A stretch of 64,000 bases of DNA. Origin: Clostridium sp. D33t1_170424_F3 (GTDB lineage: Bacteria > Bacillota > Clostridia > Oscillospirales > Acutalibacteraceae). Under the pieces are notes generated by a model that searched no databases, was not told where the DNA came from, and worked only from the letters and a program-made list of their open reading frames with translations. Of this stretch, positions 54,901 to 61,300 are shown piece by piece. The translations under genes were made by a program, and so were the position numbers. The stretch is taken from the NCBI RefSeq assembly GCF_015667585.1, contig NZ_JADPEG010000007.1:114176-178175 (forward strand). The letters are read 5' to 3'. How positions within the stretch are numbered: position 1 is the first letter of the stretch; every line of letters begins with the position of its first letter.

Positions 54901-55688
54901 CTGCTGTTTCTGGACCATCTGGGTTCCGTGATGAGGTCCATCTGCGGGCCAAGCATCATCTGAATGCCGATCGCGCGATATTCCGCGGCGGTCACAGCGC
55001 CGTATTCAGCTGCGGTGTCTGCGTCAAACGTAGCCGCGATGCCCATGTTGTTGGGCCATTTGGAAACGGTGCCGCCCGGTTCTGTTGTTTCAATGGTTCC
55101 GGAATCGACGATACCCGTGTGACGCGGGTCGGTACTGGTCACAACCGGAATACCGAACATCTCCGGCGTGTCCTCCGCCCAGTATTGCAGCTTGTTGTTT
55201 TCCTCCGCCATCACGTCGGCGGCCGAGGTGCTTCTGGTCAGGTTGAAGCGTGTTCCGTCCTTCATCCCTTCCTTGGTCTTGCCGGTGGAACCATGGGTCA
55301 TCAGCGCCAGCCGCTGTTCCGTACTGAGCTGTGCCGCCAGAGACTTCGCACGGTCTAAACTGGAAAGACGCCAGTCCTCGTAATCGTCCAGCTTGCCGTT
55401 CTGGTTTAAATCCTTGAAGTAATAGCCGGAGGCCTCTTCGTAAAGGATGTCCACATTGGAAGCGGATGAATGCGAAAGGGTTGCGCCGCCCTCGTTTTCC
55501 ACATAGAGAACGTCTTTGTAGTACTCATAGGTGCTGTTGGGAACCTCCACGTTGGTGAAATCCGTTCCCATGGAGACGACCTTCTTTTCCTCCTGCTGCG
55601 CGGCCTGCGCTTCGCCGATTGGCGCCGCAACCGTTGTCCCTAACAGGGCCGCTGCAATCAAAAAGGAAAGAATCCTATTTTTGTTCAT
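48927..55688 (-). CDS. giant secreted protein with two GH3 catalytic modules and shared C-terminal tail
   Basis: 2253 residues with a signal peptide (cleavage near AQAA) and AGGAGG before the ATG. The first GH3 module (about 90-830) has nucleophile D409 (VCTDWKIHG); the second (about 850-1700) has D1075 (TMTDWGG), a PA14-like insert with a strongly Gly/Phe/Pro-rich loop near 1320, and a FnIII-like domain (near 1663). The tail comprises the beta-rich domain (1769-1856), FIVAR-like repeats (1856-2140), a Ser/Gly linker and the terminal module ending KHCTVTIA. The second module resembles the enzyme at 31506; the first is more distant, so the two sites may cut different linkages in sequence. No LPXTG, SLH or dockerin is visible. 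Confidence 0.9.
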   Translation of the reverse strand: MNKNRILSFLIAAALLGTTVAAPIGEAQAAQQEEKKVVSMGTDFTNVEVPNSTYEYYKDVLYVENEGGATLSHSSASNVDILYEEASGYYFKDLNQNGKLDDYEDWRLSSLDRAKSLAAQLSTEQRLALMTHGSTGKTKEGMKDGTRFNLTRSTSAADVMAEENNKLQYWAEDTPEMFGIPVVTSTDPRHTGIVDSGTIETTEPGGTVSKWPNNMGIAATFDADTAAEYGAVTAAEYRAIGIQMMLGPQMDLITEPRWSRNSSTFSEDPELNADMASAFIEAMQTDSDYEKSDWGVDTGWGTGSVATIAKHWPSGGTGEFGFDAHKDDGKFGVYPAGNFETILQYFVKGAGFAEEYKGTTKQSAGVMPYYTIPFDQDPSGKNVANGFSKYIVQQRLREDLNYDGLVCTDWKIHGSHEGMGGADTPWGLEPGKGYDRPYRVLASMLAGVDQMGGLDSDTYVAEDMMAAYEMGANGSEEYGIEALGEDFMDELTEASATRILKVMFNLGLFEDPYADPDYAKSFVGSSELNADAYETHKNAVIMAKNSDSTLPLKAEDGKKLTAYIPLKESTSGGWWGPATTTVSAVLDLDTTQRYYNVSDTLVAAAENGEMPTDEAKKQAADEADFAIIKLDSPSMAMEYTDGRPQNLTYGEYTADAMRETSIGYDWYHADGTLVQYNETPDESKGDYKSNRSRKGNTHAGTPENLEMIQETVELMGDKPIIFILGMENPMVVSEFEPVVDALLIGTSVSPDAFLEVISGQSEPSGLLPVNMPASMEAVETAYEDGYHDMEVYKDSDGNAYCFGFGLNWDGQISDERTAKYTDIGDPKLEKTTFPDTYGEKYMVVESQEIRDEKVDALINSMTAEEKFALLGGGANGTVADAGTLTGVPRLGVPQMRMFDGPAGVTSIYDTTNPPIEQMLGSTWSTDLSYDYGKISGSENRAISGSVQLGSQFDITRTAHFGRSKDQIGEDPYHVSRMAVSETEGIQDQNVMATLKHFAVFAQDSTPGGAVDVQVDEQTLHEIYLAPFEAAVKEADAAAIMSSYNGVNGAWASASSELQIDILRDMWNYDGLTMTDWGGNHSYTLDKGTDIEMPSASNNNQKNTEEKIANGEMTWDDVDEAARHVLNGYGKVGYLYLVELDGSGYVKEEPGRTDPIKLVDTYEEKVEDGLLTENQEIALEVAEKGAVLLKNDNEALPLNAADSSIGMIGLGAVNPIAGGAGQERSFGTLSRMVSPYDRMMEIAGSDANIEATAGLDIVGTAIPAENLYQDENGETNGVVRTYGVAGGGGGGFPGGFPGGGSSETLMDGHELGEFANIDSQVDFTTGTKTYKNGPDGSAFEKGAAYTWETYVKAPEDGQYTLVFSGIGGTGNAKITVDGKETSIGSLTLREGTQWPWNNVICSPTGMNISNANVTLEAGKLYKVKVTGVASMDLKDLQISLGWITPSQKQANYDEAIRIASENEDVVFFAWSSTGAEGNTIEACSLALPDDQEALLLDVIAAAKANGNKVTVVLNNGGAVTMDKWVDSVDAVLEMWYPGQEGGLATAKILLGEVNPSGKLSQTFMKHDNETPVTDSQEHFEERLKKSSEVTGNGVDQPKNSVYYTEGIMTGYRWYDSEGIEPQFDFGHGLSYTTFAYSDMKVAENSKNGYDVTFTVTNTGSVAGDEVAQVYLGAAKVPDGVQMAERQLAGFARLEDMQPGESREVSIQISQRSLSYWNAAGELVTRKDGTKDKWTVAEGERAIMAGASSDNLPLQTSVNVKAPDEEKDSKNLSVLFSTNVKLFVNGEEQKIANLVGNYKGSFAEGESVSLTFKPAVEGREIAGVTVNGKSVNFSKTDSFTYTVKAGEAGEYTFAFTTVDKQILRTVIKAANACEDEIEDVIPSVLEKFQAALDAANTVYKDNTATQAEIDQAWSDLIDAMHYLSFKTGSKAYLEYLLSVAEAIDTRDFIAGVTAFEDAYEAAQKVYDDADATADEITAAANTLEEALLGLVRGSAKDMLRTVINKADSLDLKDYVEAGQAEFEEALAQAKEVLYDDQASQEEVEAAADALNEAMEALRKFADKTALNALIAAIERMNLSNYTAASVSNLNNVLAKAKTMAADAGLSEDDQAEVDAMTAGLQDAKDDLKTKSTSSKSSGKSSGSSSGNVYGGAGTAVVGAAATAQTAAKVVSDTTVNFTLKRGSAYCFKMTVTGGSNLTPNFTVGNGSVLKTQFVAKIGNDYYYRVYAVGTPGQSTGVYTTLAGVSAVKHCTVTIA

Positions 55689-56068
55689 GCTTGCTCCTCC
55701 TTTTTCTTTCTGGTTCTTCGTTTCAAGGGGTCATATGAATGGATAAAAAAGAATCACCTCCGTCTGCTTTTTTGTCAGTGTTGTTTTCCTTGATACTTAA
55801 CCTACCAAATTATCCAAATCAAATCAATAATTATGCGCGTAAAGTCGATATGGGGCGCAAATGGATTCCGACACCTGCCGGAGAACGTCTCGTTTTGTGG
55901 ATTTTAACAACAATCTTTCCCTGTTACATTGACTTTCCATGCATTTTCCGATATGCTGATAATGATTTCTGATACGCCTGCCGTTCGGCCATCGGATCGG
56001 AGGCACGCGTCAAAGGGCAGGAAAGCTGCAAACGGACCATATGAATTCATGTGAAAGGGTGGGGTTTT
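55689..56068. other. divergent region between the double GH3 gene and the LytTR operon
   Basis: About 380 bases. A possible minus-strand promoter (TTGATT, 17 bases, TAGGTT around 55805-55835) is weak. No small peptide gene of the AgrD type was found. Confidence 0.35.
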
Positions 56069-56770
56069 ATGATTTCGATCGCGTACTGCGACGATGAACG
56101 CGCGGCCCTGAACCTTTATTCGGAACAGGTGCGCGCTGCCTTCCAGCATTACCGCCGCTCCGTGGAGGTCGAGCGCTTCCAGAGGCCGGACATGCTGATG
56201 GAACATATTGCCGCCAACAACTGCTTTGACCTGCTGTTTTTGGACATCAGCATGCCGGGCATGAATGGGATCGAGCTGGGACGCCAGCTGCGCAAAATCG
56301 CGGACGACGTGCTGATCGTCTTCGTCTCCAGCCATGAGGAGCTGGTCTTTGAATCCTTTCAGGTGACGCCCTTTCGGTTTATCCGAAAAGGCCATTTCTA
56401 CCAGGATCTGGAGGAGTGCATACCGGCAATTATCTCGGAGCTGGAAAAACGCCAGACGGAATTGCAGATCGACAACGGCAAGGAAATCTATCGGATTGCC
56501 CCTTACAGAATCCTATATATTGAAAGCAGCGATAAAATCCAGAAACTCTTTACCCTGCAGGGCCTGGTGGAAATCCGTTACAGGCTCAGAGATCTGGAGG
56601 CGCTTTTGGTTGAATACGGCTTTATCCGCGTCCACAAGGGATACCTGGTCAACGCGCGCTTCATCGCCTGCGTCAACAAACGGGAAGTTGTTTTAACCAC
56701 CGGAGAATCCATCCCTCTTAGCAAATACCGCCTGGAACAGGTGATGGAAGAATTGGAACGGGTGATTTGA
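56069..56770 (+). CDS. LytTR-type response regulator
   Basis: About 233 residues: a receiver domain (CDDE acidic pair near residue 8, phosphorylation site D59 in LFLDISMPG, VSSHEE and conserved lysine region) and a C-terminal LytTR DNA-binding domain (about 130-230, ending VHKGYLVN and VVLTTGESIPLSKYRLEQV). The AgrA/LytR class binds short direct repeats. The ATG at 56069 follows GGGTGGGG; a GTG lies 18 bases earlier. The kinase gene starts one base after its stop. The giant GH2 gene lies directly downstream of the pair and has short direct repeats at its promoter, so it is the probable target. Confidence 0.9.
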   Translation: MISIAYCDDERAALNLYSEQVRAAFQHYRRSVEVERFQRPDMLMEHIAANNCFDLLFLDISMPGMNGIELGRQLRKIADDVLIVFVSSHEELVFESFQVTPFRFIRKGHFYQDLEECIPAIISELEKRQTELQIDNGKEIYRIAPYRILYIESSDKIQKLFTLQGLVEIRYRLRDLEALLVEYGFIRVHKGYLVNARFIACVNKREVVLTTGESIPLSKYRLEQVMEELERVI

Positions 56771-56771
56771 A

Positions 56772-58049
56772 ATGGAAATCTTTTGCCGCTGGTCCAACCT
56801 GTATCTGGAAGCATTTTCCCTGTTCTGGCTGTTGGAGCGAAACTACAAATTCCGTTGGGACACGCCATGGCTGAAAAGCGTCAAATACCTGTTGGCGTTA
56901 CTGTCCATCGGGCTATTCCGGCTGGATCCCAGCACGGAATATTTTTCTACGCCCAATTTTACGTTGTATTTTTCCGTACTGGCCGTGGGCGGCCTGCTGT
57001 TCTGCCTTCTTTTGTGCGGCAATCTGGCCTGCAAGGGATTGACTGCCATTGTCTTAATCAATGTTCTGATTGAAATCCATCTTTTTATCGGCACACAGCT
57101 TTACTCAAATCTTCCTTCCCATTCGCAGTTGATTTACCTGCTGCTGACAAAAGGCATGCTGGCTGTCGTGCTGTTCCTGATGGTGCGGTTTCCCATCCAT
57201 GCGGAATATACCCTGCCGCGCAATTACTACTTTCTGATGTTCCTTGCGATCGTTGTCACGCTCACAATCCGCTTCACCACTCTGTTCCTGCGGCTGGACG
57301 CATTAAATAATCTGTGGCTGCTGGTCCTCTATCTGGCGCTGTACTGCACCTACAGCAAGCTGCTCCAGGATTACGGCAGGAAGGTCTATTTTGAGCTGGC
57401 CAATAACCAGCTGAGCATGCAGATCAACAGCTGGAAGGATATTGAGACCATGTACCGCGAGCTGCGGGAACTGCGGCACGATTTAAAAAACCACATGCTT
57501 TACATGCAGGCGCTGCTGGACCAGCGGGATTACGAGGCGCTGAGCGCCTATTTCAGCCAGCTGAACGATCCCCGCCTGCTGCTCAAGCAGGTCATGCAGA
57601 CCGGCTGCCCGGTCCTGGACGCGGTGCTGAATACCAAAAGCGCCCAGTGCTCGATGAAGGGTATCCCGGTTGATATGAAGGTCCTGCTTTCCCAGAAGGT
57701 CGAGCTGCCGGCGGAGGACCTGTGCGCCATCCTGTGCAACCTGATCGACAACGCGGTCGAAGCGTCGGAGCACCTCCCGGTAAAAGACATCCGTGTGGAG
57801 GTCAAAGCGGCCAAAGGCTGTCTGTGGATAAAAGTATCCAACCGGTATCCCTGCGATCCGCGTGAAAAAAACCCGGAGCTGGCAACCACCAAGGAAAATC
57901 CGGAGCAGCACGGGATCGGTATTCAAATTGTCCGCGACCTGGCCAAAAAGCATGAAGGGCAGTTCCGGTTCACATTTGAGGACGGTCACGTTATCGCCGG
58001 GGTGACCCTCCCGATGGGAGCCTCAGACGCCTCCGTTCTGGCGTCCTGA
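56772..58049 (+). CDS. AgrC-like GHKL sensor histidine kinase
   Basis: A 425-residue kinase with six or seven membrane helices in the first 200 residues, a dimerisation helix with phospho-acceptor H236 (LRHDLKNHM) and a GHKL ATPase domain (N box CNLIDNAVEAS; G box QHGIGIQIV). This is the layout of peptide-sensing AgrC/ComD kinases, but no peptide or processing protease gene is nearby, so the signal is unknown. It is co-transcribed with the LytTR regulator and ends before a strong terminator. Confidence 0.9.
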   Translation: MEIFCRWSNLYLEAFSLFWLLERNYKFRWDTPWLKSVKYLLALLSIGLFRLDPSTEYFSTPNFTLYFSVLAVGGLLFCLLLCGNLACKGLTAIVLINVLIEIHLFIGTQLYSNLPSHSQLIYLLLTKGMLAVVLFLMVRFPIHAEYTLPRNYYFLMFLAIVVTLTIRFTTLFLRLDALNNLWLLVLYLALYCTYSKLLQDYGRKVYFELANNQLSMQINSWKDIETMYRELRELRHDLKNHMLYMQALLDQRDYEALSAYFSQLNDPRLLLKQVMQTGCPVLDAVLNTKSAQCSMKGIPVDMKVLLSQKVELPAEDLCAILCNLIDNAVEASEHLPVKDIRVEVKAAKGCLWIKVSNRYPCDPREKNPELATTKENPEQHGIGIQIVRDLAKKHEGQFRFTFEDGHVIAGVTLPMGASDASVLAS

Positions 58050-58062
58050 ATTGTACAGACTA

Positions 58063-58108
58063 AAAACGCCCACTGATACATCTGTCAGACTGTATCAGTG
58101 GGCGTTTT
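58063..58108 (+). terminator. terminator of the LytTR operon
   Basis: A perfect 18-bp stem (AAAACGCCCACTGATACA, 10-base loop) with A and T ends. Confidence 0.88.
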
Positions 58109-58125
58109 ACGTTATGAATAAAAAG

Positions 58126-58172
58126 TGGACGTTCCATTATGGACGTTTGTTTCCATAATATGGACAATTGAA
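58126..58172 (+). promoter_or_regulatory. candidate regulator-binding repeats upstream of the GH2 gene
   Basis: TGGAC occurs three times (58126, 58140, 58161). The last two begin near-repeats (TGGACGTTTGT and TGGACAATTGA) spaced 21 bases, the phasing used by LytTR regulators. The same stretch contains two inverted repeats, TCCAT-T-ATGGA (58133-58143) and TCCATA-A-TATGGA (58152-58164), 20 bases apart centre to centre. They lie 30-65 bases upstream of the -35 box, fitting an activator site. Confidence 0.5.
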
Positions 58173-58190
58173 CCACAGGCTCCGCAAAGG

Positions 58191-58219
58191 TTGACAGCCT
58201 GAAAATAATTTTATATTGT
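58191..58219 (+). promoter_or_regulatory. GH2 gene promoter
   Basis: -35 TTGACA (58191-58196, perfect), 17-base spacer, -10 TATTGT (58214-58219). The leader to the ATG is about 160 bases and includes an orphan AAAGGAGG at 58276. Confidence 0.75.
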
Positions 58220-58385
58220 TAGTACAGGAGTTATCCATATTTCTCTCTTTTATTAGACAAAACGATTTATTTACGAAAGGAGGACAGTCCCATTTACCCA
58301 GGTAAAAGAGGAACAACACACGAGCGGACTTTATAAAGAAAGAAAAACGATTATGACGCTTTTGGGTGAAGGAGAAAGTAAAGTT

Positions 58386-61300
58386 ATGAAAAGGCTTCAA
58401 AGAGTACTATCCAGCCTGTTGACCTTGTCTCTGCTGATGGGAATATGCTCATCCAACATGGCCTACGCAGACACGGCAGGAATTGTCAGCAGGGAAGCGG
58501 TGCTTTCCTCCGGTGCCTCCATCGGGGAGGAATACACGCCTGCCGAAACAGCCCGGCAGCATTTGAACTTTAACCGGGAATGGAAGTTTCAGTCAAAAAC
58601 CGTAACAGCGGAGAATCCTTCCGCGCCGGATTTTGGCGGGGCGGCTGCGCCGGATTTTGACGATTCTGAGTGGGTGGACGTGGGATTGCCGCACAGCTTC
58701 AGCATCCCCTACAATATGGAAACCAGTTTCTTTGTCGGCTACGGCATGTACCGCAAAGAATTTCAGGTGCCTGAGGAGTGGCTGGCCGGCGGCAAACGCG
58801 TCAGCATTGAATTTGAAGGCGCCTTTATTGAAACGGAGGTCTTTATCAACGGTGAAGCGGCGGACAGCCACCTTGGCGGCTACACCGGCTTTACCTTTGA
58901 CATCACAGACCTGCTGCACGCGGGGGAAAACACGATCGCGGTCCGCGTCAACAACCTCTGGCGGCCCGACCAGACGCCGCGCGGCGGCGACCACCAGTTC
59001 TCCGGCGGCATCTACCGCGACATCTACCTCAACGTGACGGACCCGGTGCATGTCGCATGGTACGGCACGGCGGTCTCCACGCCCGCGCTGAACAACCCCG
59101 GCTTTGACGAGGATGCGGACGGCGACGGGCAGATCGATTACGATTATGAAAACATTGACGAAACCGCCTACACGCCGGTGGAAGAAATCCGCGAAAACAT
59201 CGCGCAGAAGCGTTCCGACGTGCGGGTGCAGACGGAGGTGGAAAACGATTCTGATACGGCGAAAACCGTCGTCGTCAAGCAGGAGGTCGTCGACGTCTCC
59301 GACAACACGCTGGTGGCGTCCTTCGCCTCTGATCCGGTGATTGTCGCAGCCAACAGCACGGCGGTTGTGGACACAAAGAGCGACTATATCCAGGACGTCA
59401 AACTCTGGAGCCCGGAATCCCCCAACCTGTACCGCGTGTACACCACGGTGTATGACGGGGACGGCAATGCGGTCGACCTGTTTGATTCCCCTCTCGGCTT
59501 TCGCTGGGTGCAGTTCCTGAAGGATGCGTTCTTCCTCAACGGCGAGCAAACCGTGCTTTTTGGAGCGAACGTCCATCAGGACCATGCCGGATGGGGCGAC
59601 GCTGTAACAAATGAAGGCTTCGCACGCGATGTGCAGATGGTGAAGGACGCGGGTATGAATTTTATACGCGGCTCCCATTATCCGCACGATCCGGCCTTCT
59701 CCGCCGCCTGCGACGAATCCGGCGTGATGCTTTGGTCCGAAGCGGTCTTCTGGGGCGCTGGCGGAAACAGCCGCCCGGACAATCAGATCACCTATACCGC
59801 ACAGGATTGGAAGGGAACCACCTACCCCAAGGATGAAGAAAACGAAGCCCGGTTTGAGGAAAGCTGTATGCAGGAGATGGAAGCGATGATCCGCATCCAT
59901 CGGAATCATCCTTCCGTCATCGTGTGGAGTATGGGCAATGAGGTTTTCTTTGACAGCCAGGTTGCCAAGTGCAAGGCGCTGGTCAACGCGATGCGCAACC
60001 GCGCCCATGAACTTGACCCCACCCGCAAAGCGGCGATGGGCGGCGTGCAGCGGCAAAGCTTCGATTCGCTGGACGTCTGCGACGTGGCGGGCTACAACGG
60101 AGACGGCGGCAGCTTCGACACCTACCATATGTCCAGCATCGCCTCCGAATACGGTTCCCACACGGCCAACCGCGGGGAATCCGGCGACCAGTTCCGGCCC
60201 TATTTTGATCACATGCAGAACGGCGGCAATATTTATGATTATACTCTTAAGGGCAACCGCTCCGGCCTGGCGTTATGGTGCGCGTTCCATCACGGCAGCG
60301 TACTCGGCTCCGGCCTGGCACAGATGGGCTTTATCGATTACAGCAGGCTCCCGCTCAAGGCGTGGTATTGGTACCGCGAAACCTACACCGGCGTGCCCGC
60401 CGAATTCTCCATCGACGGAGAAGCAGACCACCTGACGCTGGAACTGTCCCAGGACACCATTTCAAACGACGGCACGGCGGATACGCACTTAATTGTTACC
60501 ATGCGCGACAAAGACGGCAATTGGGTCAATCAAAACGCCAATGTAACGTTGGAAGTGTTGGACGGCCCCGGCGTGTTCCCAATCGGTAAAATCTTTACGC
60601 TGAAAAGCGGCAACACTCTGCGAGACGGCAAGGGCGCGATCGAGTTCCGCTCCTTCTATGCCGGAACCACCATCATCCAAGCCACGGCGGCCGATTTGGA
60701 ACCGGTGGAAATCACCGTTGTGACAAAGGACGTCACTGGGGATGAGACCGGCGACGAACCCGACGGCTTTATGGAAAGCGGCAGCAGGGACAACACGCCG
60801 AAGATTGAAGACCCGGGTACTTACGGCGGCGTCAGCTTCTCTGCAAACCGGCCCACCTTCTCCAGCAGCGGTGACGCCAAACTGGCAAACGACGGCGACA
60901 TGACCACTTCCTGGGTGGCGAAAAACGCAGGCTCCGGCGAATATTGGATGCAGGATTTGGAGCAGAGTCCACTGCTTTACAAAGTAAAGCTTTCCTTTGA
61001 CCGCGATCCGTACCCGTACCGGCTGGAAGTCAGCGGCGACAAAAACGGCCCCTGGACGGAAGTCGTCTCCTATGACGCGGACACGGTGAAAAACCGCCCG
61101 TATGAAGAGAGCCTGCCCGGTACATACGCGCGATTTGTGCGCGTGGTCTTTACCGGTGTGCCGGAGGACAAGCACGCGTTCCTGACGGAAGCGGCGGTCT
61201 ACGCGGTGGACTCCACACAGGGTCCCATGCCGGACGAGCAGCCCGACCTCTCCTATGCGACCGGTTCCGTCTATGTTTCCGACCTGCAGCCCGCGAAACC

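Noticed and set aside
55689..56068. Agr-type signal peptide gene for the AgrC-like kinase
   Set aside because: No short frame with a ribosome site and a Cys-containing propeptide pattern was found on either strand here or after the kinase gene.
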